Shown: positions 1-6,497, numbered from the stretch's first letter. The stretch: DNA of 6,668 nucleotides from CAYVMN01 sp043808585 (GCA_043808585.1 JAZDES010000071.1:1-6668), one strand, 5' to 3'. Notes: generated by a model from the sequence alone, not told the origin. Translations and numbers: made by a program.

Positions 1-241
1 ATAATCTTAAAAAGACTGATAATACCGAGAATTCTGTGCTTTGCGAGGGGGGATAGGGAAAAAATGTTGCGCGTGATCAGTTCTCCTTGAAAAGCAAATC
101 AAGAATGCCCGATGAAACATACTGGAATTTAAACTAAAAGGAAAATTATCGGTAAAAAAAGGTTTTTTTGTCAAGGCTGTCTGCGCAAGATTCTGAGCAC
201 CCCAAAAGGCAAGAAAACAGAACATACCCAGCCTTGCTACG
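1..241. other. AT-rich intergenic region, no convincing gene
   Basis: This stretch is clearly more AT-rich than the genes to its right and has homopolymer runs (A7 and T7 around 154-169). No frame has a start codon with a ribosome site and a plausible protein. The 102-codon open frame on the minus strand (315 to 7) is phenylalanine-rich low-quality sequence and I do not accept it. A minus-strand frame open from about 98 to the left edge reads plausibly but has only a CTG (78-80) near an AAGGAG, so a gene starting here and running off the window is possible but unproven. The one supported element is the leftward promoter candidate at 145-174. Confidence 0.5.
145..174 (-). promoter_or_regulatory. 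Leftward sigma-70-type promoter candidate
   Basis: On the minus strand a perfect TTGACA (-35, bases 174-169) is followed after 18 bases by GATAAT (-10, bases 150-145), five of six matches to consensus. The spacer is almost entirely an A run followed by a T run. Transcription would start near 138 and leave the window to the left, which suggests a gene divergent from the first ligase just outside or at the left edge. The match is good, but AT-rich DNA gives such hits by chance. Confidence 0.4.
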
Positions 242-501
242 ATGCAGACTCCGGATTGTTCCTTGTCCGCCATGCGGCTGGGACCCATCGCGACGGAATT
301 TAAGGAAGTCGCCAATCGACTGACGGGAGAACTGATGGCAAGGACCGATCCGGATTATAAGCCTATATCAGGCCAGATTCCGAAGTGTATTCCCAACAGG
401 TAGTGACGGTCATCACCTGCTTTTGCATATCCTATGACCGGGCCGACTTCAAACTCATAGATTCTAAAAGCGGTGACCCCATCCCCTCATCATGGAGTTG
501 A
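242..501 (+). pseudogene. Possible small gene broken by one frameshift
   Basis: An ATG at 242 opens 53 codons ending at TAG 401-403. A second frame is open from 361 to TGA 499-501 (46 codons, no start of its own). Read through a shift near 358-361, they join smoothly from ...ARTDPDYK into AYIRPDSEVYSQQVV and YDRADFKLIDSKSGD, a well-mixed soluble-protein composition that neither frame shows alone throughout. The joined product would be about 86 residues, or 76 from the internal ATG at 272. I do not recognise the family. The final TGA lies only 4 bases before the ATG of the downstream acyl-CoA ligase, as in a translationally coupled operon, which supports it being or having been a real gene. 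Alternatives are a sequencing indel in an intact gene, or chance open frames. No good ribosome site is seen at 242 or 272. Confidence 0.35.
494..497 (+). promoter_or_regulatory. Ribosome site choosing the ATG at 506
   Basis: GGAG lies 8 bases before the ATG at 506. The earlier in-frame GTG at 473 has no purine-rich site at a useful distance and would add 11 residues that do not resemble the start of the family. I therefore place the start at 506. Confidence 0.6.
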
Positions 502-505
502 TCAT

Positions 506-2119
506 ATGAACTGGCCGGCTCATTTCTACGACGGAATCCGGACGGATGCAGTGAAGGGATACAGCATACAGGTATATCGCGACAGGGCCATGCATATTGG
601 GGAGCTGTTCGAGCGTGTTGTGAGGCTATTCCCCACATATGAGGCCATAAGGGAAGGTGAGAGGAGCTATACCTACGAGCAGTTGCAAGGGGAGAAAAAC
701 AGGGTGGCCCGTGCCCTTTTTACAAAGGCAGAGGTACGGAAAGGAGATCGGGTTGCCATACTTACCGATAACTCTCCCGAATATTGCATCACGCTCCTGG
801 CCGCTGCAGAGGTGGGGGCCTTTACGGTGCCCCTTAATGCCCGTTGTACCGGTTATGAGCTTGCATACATGATAAATGACTGCAGCCCTAGAGTGCTCGT
901 CCTCGACCCTCCATACCTGGACGTCATTGATCGCATAAGAGGCAGGATACCGTCGGTTGAGCACTACGTAGTGAACGTCGATGTGGCAGAGAAGGGCTAC
1001 ACCCCATGGGCTGACTTCCGAGACATCAAGCCTGACTCCGAGGTTGCAACAGACGTTTCACAGGATGATGTTGCCCTGATTCTGTATACGTCTGGCACCA
1101 CCGGAAAACCAAAAGGGGCAATGATCACCCACTTTAATCTGTGTAATAACGTCATTAATGTCAGCAGGACCCTTGGGAGCGGGCCGGGAGACAGGACCCT
1201 CATCGCGGTTCCTTTGTTTCACATTACCGGGACCATGTTTCAGTTCCTTCACATGATTTCGGTAGGGGGGTGCTCGGTACTCCTCCGCAGCTTCAAGACC
1301 CAAAGGGTCCTCGAACTACTTGAAAGGGAGCACATAAATTTTTTTATTGGTGTTCCAACTATCTATGTCTTAATGCTCAGGAGTCAGTTAATGGAACAGA
1401 TAGACCTTTCTTCCCTGAGAATCGCTGCGTATGGCGGGGCTCCAATGTCCGAACACACGATCTCCCAACTCCTCACGCGATTACCCAATCTTCATCTACA
1501 CAACACCTATGGGGCAACGGAAACCACAGGTTCCTGCACCATGATGCCCTATCAAGAAACCATTGGCAGGGCCAGTTCTGTCGGTCTCCCATTCATGGTC
1601 AATGAGGTCATGCCCGTGGACGACACTGGCAGGTCTTTGCCTCATGGAGAAGTGGGAGAACTATGGATCAGGGGTCCCAATGTGGCCAAAGGTTACTGGA
1701 ACATGCCCGAGGTAACGGCCAAGGAATTTAGAAATGGCTTCTGGTGCTCCGGGGATCTCGGTAAGGTGGACGAAGAGGGATTTGTGTACCTGATGGACCG
1801 AAAGAAAGACATGATTAACCGGGGTGGCGAGAAGATCTTCAGCGTCGAAGTGGAAAACACGATCCACGGCCATCCGAAGGTCCAGGAGGTCTCCGTGGTA
1901 GGTATACCGGACGAGGTCTTTGGGGAACAGGTGAAGGCGGTTATTGTACCTGTACCGGGGGCACGATTGAGCGCAGGGGAGATTCAAGCCTTTGTAGCCT
2001 CCCGGCTCTCAGACTACAAGGTACCAAAGGTGGTTACCTTTGTAAGCGAACTCCCCCGCAATCCGGGAGGTAAGGTGATCAAGGCGCTCCTGAAGGATCT
2101 CCATAGGATTGAAGATTGA
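506..2119 (+). CDS. Class I acyl-CoA ligase (AMP-forming)
   Basis: The 537-residue product is a member of the ANL adenylate-forming superfamily, which activates a carboxylic acid with ATP to an acyl-AMP and then transfers it to CoA, probably in the cytoplasm. Seen directly: the phosphate-binding motif YTSGTTGKPKG at 194-204, the adenine-site motif YGATETTG at 335-342, the ribose-binding aspartate D417 in SGDLG, the hinge motif RKKDMINRGGEKI at 432-444, and the C-terminal catalytic lysine K523 in PRNPGGK. All core residues are present and the length is normal, so it should be active. A longer form from GTG 473 is possible, but GGAG before 506 favours the ATG. It follows the possible broken gene by 4 bases and faces the second ligase tail-to-tail. 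Its last codons fall in a heptamer repeat. The acid substrate (medium/long-chain fatty or aromatic) cannot be told from the sequence. Confidence 0.93.
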   Translation: MNWPAHFYDGIRTDAVKGYSIQVYRDRAMHIGELFERVVRLFPTYEAIREGERSYTYEQLQGEKNRVARALFTKAEVRKGDRVAILTDNSPEYCITLLAAAEVGAFTVPLNARCTGYELAYMINDCSPRVLVLDPPYLDVIDRIRGRIPSVEHYVVNVDVAEKGYTPWADFRDIKPDSEVATDVSQDDVALILYTSGTTGKPKGAMITHFNLCNNVINVSRTLGSGPGDRTLIAVPLFHITGTMFQFLHMISVGGCSVLLRSFKTQRVLELLEREHINFFIGVPTIYVLMLRSQLMEQIDLSSLRIAAYGGAPMSEHTISQLLTRLPNLHLHNTYGATETTGSCTMMPYQETIGRASSVGLPFMVNEVMPVDDTGRSLPHGEVGELWIRGPNVAKGYWNMPEVTAKEFRNGFWCSGDLGKVDEEGFVYLMDRKKDMINRGGEKIFSVEVENTIHGHPKVQEVSVVGIPDEVFGEQVKAVIVPVPGARLSAGEIQAFVASRLSDYKVPKVVTFVSELPRNPGGKVIKALLKDLHRIED

Positions 2120-2134
2120 TGATTGTCGATTGAA
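2107..2134 (+). repeat. Four tandem GATTGNN heptamers
   Basis: Four head-to-tail 7-base units are present: GATTGAA, GATTGAT, GATTGTC, GATTGAA. The array covers the last residues (I-E-D) and the TGA stop of the first ligase and continues 15 bases beyond. The first five positions are invariant across all four units, so chance is unlikely. The repeat may have supplied the present stop codon. Confidence 0.75.
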
Positions 2135-2206
2135 AAGCAGCAGAAAAACGGAGACATGCAGGTTCAGGGATCCAAAAACATTTTCTTGAAAACTATAGCT
2201 TGAGAC

Positions 2207-3715
2207 TTATTTGAGCTCCTGCTTGAGTATCTTCCCGGTTGTATTTCTTGGAAGGGCATCAATAAATTTCACATGTCGGGGGACCTTGTAACGGGCGAGA
2301 TTCTTCCTGCAAAAGCCTTTCAGTTCCTCAGCATCCATCTGGATTCCCGCCTTAAGTACCACAAATGCCTTTGGCACTTCTCCCAGGGCCGGGTCCTTGA
2401 CGCCGATCACCGCGGCCTCCCTAATCCCTGAATGCTGCATGAGGACATCTTCAATCTCACGGGGATAGACATTATACCCACCTGATATGATAAGCTCCTT
2501 CTTTCGGCTCACGATATAGAAAAACCCTTCCTGGTCCTGGTAGGCAAGGTCTCCTGTAAAAAGCCATCCATCACGGATCGCCTCGCGCGTTTCCTCCTCC
2601 ATTTGCCAGTACCCCGGGCTGGCGTTGGGTCCTCTAAATATCAACTCGCCCACCTCACCAGTGGCGACGTCGTGCATTTCCTGATCCACGAGACGTACCG
2701 ACACCCCGGATACGGAAATACCGATGGAGCCCGGTTTGCGGACACCAAAGACAGGGTTGGCAGTTACAAGGCCTGTAGATTCGGTAAGCCCGTATACCTC
2801 GAGAAGGGTGGCATCAAACTTCTCCTCGAAGGCGCTCAGGTGTTCTATTGAGAGAGAGGCGGCACCTGAGAGACCCATACGGAGAGAAGAAACGTCCCGC
2901 AGTCGTTCATTGAAGGCATCAAGGAGATAGGTGAACATGGTCGGCACCCCCGGAAACCAGCTTGCGCGGTATCCGGCGATGGCGTCAAAGACCTGATCGG
3001 TCTGGAATCGCTCCATGACAACGGCTGATCCCCCGGAGCTCAGGCTTCCGAGAAAAGGGGTGGCATTGGCAAAGATGTGGGTAAGGGGAAGGCATATGAT
3101 GGTGCGATCTGAAGAGGTAAGCCCGTAATTCTGGGCACAGTTTCCCCCGCCAAAGGTGATATTGCGATGGGTAAGCATGACCCCTTTGGGTCTCCCTGTA
3201 GTTCCGGATGTATAAAAGATCATAGCAAGATCGTCAGGGTTCGAGTCAAGAGATTTCCTTTCTTTGAGTTGCCCCACACGGGCGGTCAAGGCCTCTTCCA
3301 GGCTTTCTCCTCCAGATTTCACGATGACCCCGGCGAGTTTACTGCAAGCCTTTGTTGCAGCCTCCACGGTCTCAGCAAAAGAGTGTAATGAAATAAGAAG
3401 CCTGGCCCCTGAGTTGTTTATGATATAGCTGATCTCCCTTGGCGTGTAGATGGGGTTTATGGGGACAGCCACTGCACTGGCCTTCATGACGCCGAAGTAG
3501 CCAAGCAGCAAATCAGTATGATTTGGGTGAAGGAATGCCACCCGGTCACCAGGGGATATACCCAGTTCACCCATGGCCCAGGCGAGGCGATCTGTCCTCT
3601 CATCGAATTCCTGGTAGGTATAAAAGGTCTCCCCTCCGTAGTCACAGACCAGTGGTTTACTTCCAAAGAGCTGCACCTTTTCCTTCAAAAACTCGGCAAC
3701 ATTAGGCCATCTCAC
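2207..3715 (-). CDS. Long-chain-fatty-acid-type CoA ligase (AMP-forming)
   Basis: The 502-residue product is a second, distinct ANL-superfamily acyl-CoA ligase. Seen directly: YTSGTTGRPKG at 168-178, YGLTESTG at 308-315, the ribose-binding D389 in TGDLA, the hinge region beginning RKKELIISGGYNVYP at R404, and the catalytic lysine K495 in PRNTTGK. The GGYNVYPREIE form is the typical FadD-like version; the first ligase has GGEKIFSVEVE instead, so the two are not a recent duplication. The start is GTG (3715-3713), supported by AGGGAG on the minus strand (bases 3728-3723) seven bases upstream; no better ATG is in frame. The gene is divergent from the MFS transporter across a 219-base control region, which suggests a shared regulator and a joint role in uptake and activation of a carboxylate. 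Its substrate is unknown; other acids than long-chain fatty acids are possible. Confidence 0.93.
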   Translation of the reverse strand: MRWPNVAEFLKEKVQLFGSKPLVCDYGGETFYTYQEFDERTDRLAWAMGELGISPGDRVAFLHPNHTDLLLGYFGVMKASAVAVPINPIYTPREISYIINNSGARLLISLHSFAETVEAATKACSKLAGVIVKSGGESLEEALTARVGQLKERKSLDSNPDDLAMIFYTSGTTGRPKGVMLTHRNITFGGGNCAQNYGLTSSDRTIICLPLTHIFANATPFLGSLSSGGSAVVMERFQTDQVFDAIAGYRASWFPGVPTMFTYLLDAFNERLRDVSSLRMGLSGAASLSIEHLSAFEEKFDATLLEVYGLTESTGLVTANPVFGVRKPGSIGISVSGVSVRLVDQEMHDVATGEVGELIFRGPNASPGYWQMEEETREAIRDGWLFTGDLAYQDQEGFFYIVSRKKELIISGGYNVYPREIEDVLMQHSGIREAAVIGVKDPALGEVPKAFVVLKAGIQMDAEELKGFCRKNLARYKVPRHVKFIDALPRNTTGKILKQELK

Positions 3716-3763
3716 CTTTTCTCTCCCTAAGTAGTTATGATTAGCCTTCCCTTAGGGATAGTC

Positions 3764-3790
3764 ATTATCACTGAAGTGCAATAAAGTCAA
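3764..3790 (-). promoter_or_regulatory. Promoter candidate for the second ligase
   Basis: On the minus strand TTGACT (bases 3790-3785) is followed after 15 bases by GATAAT (bases 3769-3764). Transcription would start near 3757, giving a leader of about 40 bases to the GTG at 3715. The spacer is shorter than the ideal 17. A small palindrome, TCCCT-T-AGGGA at 3748-3758, covers the predicted start point and could be a repressor site. Confidence 0.4.
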
Positions 3791-3828
3791 ACCTACCATA
3801 CCGAGAAGTGGTGCCTTCGGCGGTAGGT
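3791..3828. other. Imperfect stem-loop in the divergent region
   Basis: ACCTACC (3791-3797) pairs perfectly with GGTAGGT (3822-3828). Inside it CCGA (3801-3804) pairs with TCGG (3817-3820). The result is a two-tier hairpin between the two divergent promoters. No T run follows in either direction, so it is not an obvious terminator. It may be an extended protein-binding site or a structure in an upstream transcript. Confidence 0.35.
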
Positions 3829-3837
3829 CTTTCAGGA

Positions 3838-3858
3838 AAATTGTTCATTGCACAATTT
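3838..3858. promoter_or_regulatory. Perfect 7+7 dyad, operator candidate
   Basis: AAATTGT (3838-3844) and ACAATTT (3852-3858) are exact inverted repeats separated by 7 bases. This is the size and symmetry of a site for a dimeric helix-turn-helix repressor. It overlaps the -35 element proposed for the MFS gene, so binding would be expected to repress the transporter. The regulator is not encoded in the window. Confidence 0.45.
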
Positions 3859-3875
3859 GGCCAAGCTGTTATAAG
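3848..3875 (+). promoter_or_regulatory. Promoter candidate for the MFS transporter
   Basis: TTGCAC (3848-3853), 16 bases, then TATAAG (3870-3875). Both boxes match the sigma-70 consensus at four of six positions. Transcription would begin near 3882, about 50 bases before the ATG at 3935. The -35 box lies inside the dyad at 3838-3858. Confidence 0.35.
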
Positions 3876-3934
3876 TACCTTCCTTGTCCTATTCCCAAGA
3901 AGCCTGGCACGATCTTTTTATAAGTGGAGAGTAG

Positions 3935-5212
3935 ATGAAGCAATATTACCCTGGACCCATAAAAAGGGGATCAGGCATTTACTGGGGTTGGTTTGTGGTT
4001 CTCGGCGCCTTTGGAATGCTCAGCCTCACTTACGGGGCCCGTTATTCATTTGGCGTGTTTGTAAGGCCGATGTTTGTCGAGTACAACTGGCCCATGTCTG
4101 TTATCTCTCTGGGAGCTTCCATCAATTTTTTGGCCTATGCCATAACCGGGATTGTCACAGGCCGGCTCCTTGATAAGATTGCGCCCAGATGGGTAATGAC
4201 TGTTGGTGCTATCGTTACATCAATGGGATTCGTCTCCGTAATCTTCATACGAACCCCAATGGGCCTATTTCTTTCTTACGGGCTTTTGTGCGGAGTCGGG
4301 ACCGCCTGTGCCGGATTTGTGGTCAGCGGCGCGACCGTAGGGAAGTGGTTTATGACAAAAAGAGGGCTTGCCATGGGCATCTCCAGCATGGGGATTGGCG
4401 TTGGAACAATGGCCTTAGCTCCCCTGGCAGGTTATATTGTCAAACATTATTCTTGGCGGACCGGATTCGTCTTTATTGGCGCTGTGATATTCTTATTCGG
4501 CATCTTGATTTCTCAGGCCCTTATGGGAAAATCCAACCCAGAGTCCCTTGGGTTGCGGCCCGACGGGAAGAAGGATGATAAAGAATTTCAGAAATCAGAT
4601 GCTCCAGTCAGCGATGGCGTTAAAATGTCCATCAGGCCCATCCTTAAAAATCGCCAATTTTGGATCCTGGTGATATGCAATATTGTGGGAGCCATGACGT
4701 CAATGATGGCCTTCGTCCATCAAGTCTCCTATGCCATAAACCAGGATATTGAAAAGGTCGCCGCAGCTTCATCCCTGGGGATCATCGGTATTACCGGTGG
4801 GTGTGGGAAGTTTTTCTTTGGCTGGTTGAGCGATAGGATCACAGATGCCAAGTATTCGGCCTCCTTAGGGTATTTCCTTATGGCTGTAGGCATGTTTGTC
4901 CTCATTAAGGCCAAAACGGTTGTCGGCCTTTATCTTTTTGCCCTTGTTTTTGGGTTCGGGTATGGGTCGCTGGCCCCATTGATGCCTTTCTTGCTTTCAG
5001 ACAGATTCGGCAGACATATCCTGGGAGCTACCTTAGGATTGCTGATCTTCTTTGTGGCCGGGATCGGAGGCAGCATCGGGCCATTCTTAGGCGGACTAAT
5101 CTTTGACAGAACAGGTGCCTATGCCTTTGCCTGGGAATTGAATATGGTCCTCTTACTCGCTGCTACGGTCCTCATACTGGCATTAAGACCGAGAGAAAAT
5201 CTTCGTCTATAA
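3935..5212 (+). CDS. MFS transporter, MCT/OFA (carboxylate) type
   Basis: The 425-residue product is an inner-membrane major facilitator protein with about twelve hydrophobic segments in two halves (roughly 16-196 and 241-417), joined by a charged cytoplasmic loop at about 198-240 (KSNPESLGLRPDGKKDDKE). Visible MFS marks are GRLLDKIAPRW at 76-86 after the second segment and its second-half counterpart GWLSDRITD at 296-304. The N-terminal YWGWFVV and ARYSFGVFVRP resemble bacterial monocarboxylate or oxalate/formate antiporter families. It probably moves an organic acid by proton symport or antiport; the substrate and direction are inference. The start is firm: GGAG at 3926-3929 is 5 bases upstream, and an in-frame TAG (3932-3934) directly precedes the ATG. 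It is divergent from the second ligase and follows the dyad at 3838-3858. It ends 148 bases before the convergent flavoprotein gene. Confidence 0.9.
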   Translation: MKQYYPGPIKRGSGIYWGWFVVLGAFGMLSLTYGARYSFGVFVRPMFVEYNWPMSVISLGASINFLAYAITGIVTGRLLDKIAPRWVMTVGAIVTSMGFVSVIFIRTPMGLFLSYGLLCGVGTACAGFVVSGATVGKWFMTKRGLAMGISSMGIGVGTMALAPLAGYIVKHYSWRTGFVFIGAVIFLFGILISQALMGKSNPESLGLRPDGKKDDKEFQKSDAPVSDGVKMSIRPILKNRQFWILVICNIVGAMTSMMAFVHQVSYAINQDIEKVAAASSLGIIGITGGCGKFFFGWLSDRITDAKYSASLGYFLMAVGMFVLIKAKTVVGLYLFALVFGFGYGSLAPLMPFLLSDRFGRHILGATLGLLIFFVAGIGGSIGPFLGGLIFDRTGAYAFAWELNMVLLLAATVLILALRPRENLRL

Positions 5213-5323
5213 GCCCTCTCCTGCTTGACTGTTTTTTCGCTAACTCAGAATTGAGATTTCAGCTCGGTTGTCGTACATTTCCCCATAACCTTCGAGAAAA
5301 GGGCAATGGTTCACCGCAAAGAT

Positions 5324-5347
5324 GCAGCCTCCGGCCTGTAGGCTTGC
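5324..5347 (-). terminator. GC-rich hairpin after the flavoprotein gene, weak terminator candidate
   Basis: GC plus AGCCT (5324-5330) pairs with AGGCT plus GC (5340-5344 and 5346-5347), with one bulged T, around a 9-base loop. It lies 14 bases past the stop of the minus-strand gene. No real U run follows on that strand, so intrinsic termination is doubtful. For the MFS gene a T6 run occurs near 5231 but without a preceding hairpin. Confidence 0.25.
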
Positions 5348-5360
5348 TGCTCGGAGAGGC

Positions 5361-6206
5361 TTACGCCCCGGAGGGAGAGCGCAAAGAGAAGGTGGATTCT
5401 CCTTTCGTAAATGCCTTTACCCCGGCCTCGTACACACGAGTGATCTCAGAGAGCGACTCTATCTTACGGCCGGCCGCTTCAAAGACTTCAGCCTTGGCCA
5501 GGCCGAATTGTTTATCCGGGTCCCCTTTTCCGGCATCGACCATGGCGGTCAGGGCAGCGAGCAGGCGCCGTTCAGCGGATCGACTCAATCCCAAGTAGGG
5601 TAGTTCATCGTACCACAAGAGTCGTTCCTCAAGTTTGCTAAAGGGACTACGCTGATTGCTCATGGCAGCGATCCGACTCCCCAGTTCCCCGGCCTGTTTC
5701 AATGCTGCATCAAAGTTGAACCGGGTTGCTGGTAATGGATCTAGTGCGCGCATCTGCATCATCTGGAAAAAGTGGTAAACTGGCCGAAGTCCAGAGACGA
5801 GGCCGTTACCTGTTCCTCCAGCAATGCTGATGCCAAATGCCGGCAGACCTTGAAGCGGAGCTGACCTGGCATATACCCTGAACATCTTCAGAATGAAGTA
5901 TTTGACTATCCCGCTGGTATCCCACCAATAGACAGGCGTGCCCAAAACCAGTGCGCCGCAGTTCAAGACCTTGTGACTCAGGTATTCAAAGGCCTTGTCC
6001 TCATATGTGCACTTAAGCTCAGTCATACATACCCAAGGAAGGCAGTCTTTACAGGCCGCCACGACATGATCAGCCATGTGCACCAGCTCGGTTTGGGCAC
6101 CCGCCCCCGCCGCACCCTCAAGCGCAGCCCTTACCAGTTCGTTCGTACGCCCATCTTTATTGGGGCTACCAACAAATCCCAAAACGATTCCTTTTTCTCC
6201 CATCAT
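5361..6206 (-). CDS. Flavodoxin-fold NAD(P)H-dependent FMN reductase / iron-sulfur-flavoprotein-like
   Basis: The 281-residue product begins with a flavodoxin-like fold: strand GIVLGFVGSP, then the FMN-phosphate loop GSPNKDGRT at 13-21, and the flavin-contacting TPVYWWDTSG at 90-99. Between them lies a cysteine cluster at C52, C55, C60 and C66 (CKDC...C...C). Iron-sulfur flavoproteins of the Isf family hold a [4Fe-4S] cluster with four cysteines in this same place, so an electron-transfer role is likely. The spacing here is 2-4-5, against the usual 2-2-5. Residues from about 165 onward are helical and charged and longer than in minimal family members; the tail may serve dimer or partner contacts. 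The start is well supported by AGGAGG four bases before ATG 6206-6204; the second ATG (6203-6201) is seven bases from it and equally possible. The gene is monocistronic here, convergent with the transporter. The redox partner is unknown. Confidence 0.85.
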   Translation of the reverse strand: MMGEKGIVLGFVGSPNKDGRTNELVRAALEGAAGAGAQTELVHMADHVVAACKDCLPWVCMTELKCTYEDKAFEYLSHKVLNCGALVLGTPVYWWDTSGIVKYFILKMFRVYARSAPLQGLPAFGISIAGGTGNGLVSGLRPVYHFFQMMQMRALDPLPATRFNFDAALKQAGELGSRIAAMSNQRSPFSKLEERLLWYDELPYLGLSRSAERRLLAALTAMVDAGKGDPDKQFGLAKAEVFEAAGRKIESLSEITRVYEAGVKAFTKGESTFSLRSPSGA

Positions 6207-6335
6207 TTTACCTCCTCTCGGGCTTTATCTTCACCGAGTAAAGGGACTGTCTTGGTCCTCACCGATCCATTTATCATTAATAGCCTTCTGGCGCATCATT
6301 ATTTAGTGTGCAAACTGCATTAAATGAATGTAAAA
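6207..6335. other. Left part of the 353-base divergent intergenic region
   Basis: Apart from the ribosome site of the flavoprotein gene (AGGAGG on the minus strand, bases 6217-6212) and the dyad at 6316-6332, I see no clear element. Several AT-rich hexamers on the minus strand could be -10 boxes, but none has a good -35 box at proper spacing. Confidence 0.4.
6316..6332. promoter_or_regulatory. Imperfect dyad upstream of the promoter
   Basis: TGCATT (6316-6321) and AATGTA (6327-6332) form an inverted repeat with five of six positions matched and a 5-base spacer. It ends 3 bases before the -35 box at 6336, a usual place for an activator or repressor. Short and imperfect, so chance is a real alternative. 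Confidence 0.25.
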
Positions 6336-6363
6336 TTGACTTGTGGGACCAATAAAGTAATAT
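6336..6363 (+). promoter_or_regulatory. Sigma-70-type promoter candidate for the TIGR04076-like gene
   Basis: TTGACT (6336-6341, five of six matches), a 16-base spacer, then TAATAT (6358-6363, four of six). The predicted start near 6370 gives an untranslated leader of about 190 bases before the ATG at 6560, which is unusually long for a small gene and contains the structures listed next. Confidence 0.45.
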
Positions 6364-6387
6364 CTCAATATCTCGGGGTAATGGCCC

Positions 6388-6465
6388 ATGGACTCTTGCC
6401 TCTGTTCAAACCAGGGGCAGGCTTTTCGAGGGAGTGACGGTCTAGGCGGCCTTTTACGAGTCCAT
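6388..6465 (+). ncRNA. Candidate structured leader domain (possible cis-regulatory RNA)
   Basis: ATGGACTC (6388-6395) is perfectly complementary to GAGTCCAT (6458-6465), an 8-bp stem closing a 62-base interior. One base inside it, TGCCTCTG (6397-6404) pairs with CAGGGGCA (6412-6419) through eight pairs including one G-U, with the 7-base loop TTCAAAC. That loop and its stem look like a tRNA T arm, although no acceptor, D or anticodon arm can be built around it. The rest of the interior (6420-6457) contains an imperfect direct repeat (GGCTTTTCGAG and GGCCTTTTACGAG). The layout of a closing stem with an internal hairpin upstream of a gene resembles a riboswitch aptamer, but I cannot match it to a class I know. 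Alternative: a 36-codon open frame from 6388, which lacks a ribosome site. Confidence 0.35.
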
Positions 6466-6497
6466 CAATTCTTCTGCTATCGGATGTTTTGGAGATA

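Noticed and set aside
7..315. 102-codon minus-strand open frame with a signal-peptide-like hydrophobic stretch
   Set aside because: The hydrophobic look comes from AT-rich DNA; no ribosome site, low-quality composition, and it overlaps the better small-gene candidate on the other strand.
473..505. GTG at 473 as the start of the first ligase
   Set aside because: No ribosome site before it; GGAG at 494-497 points to the ATG at 506, and the extra 11 residues look unlike the family.
22..3807. Ten-base identity ATACCGAGAA at 22-31 and 3798-3807
   Set aside because: Several ten-base matches are expected by chance in a window this size, and the flanks do not match.
3905..3920. Sigma-54-like site (TGGCACGA with -12 region TTTTA)
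   Set aside because: The -24 half is excellent, but the essential GC of the -12 half is TT, and the start point would fall on the ribosome site of the MFS gene.
3808..4173. 121-codon plus-strand open frame before and within the MFS gene
   Set aside because: It overlaps the clear transporter gene by about 240 bases in another frame, starts at a GTG without a good ribosome site, and turns into Arg/His/Cys-rich shadow sequence.
5251..5603. Overlapping plus-strand open frames of 115 and 93 codons
   Set aside because: They are antisense shadows of the 3' part of the flavoprotein gene, with Arg/Ser/Pro-rich composition and no ribosome sites.
6397..6426. Hairpin followed by TTTT read as an intrinsic terminator
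   Set aside because: Only four T's, separated from the stem by GGC, so it is too weak to call; treated as part of the leader structure.
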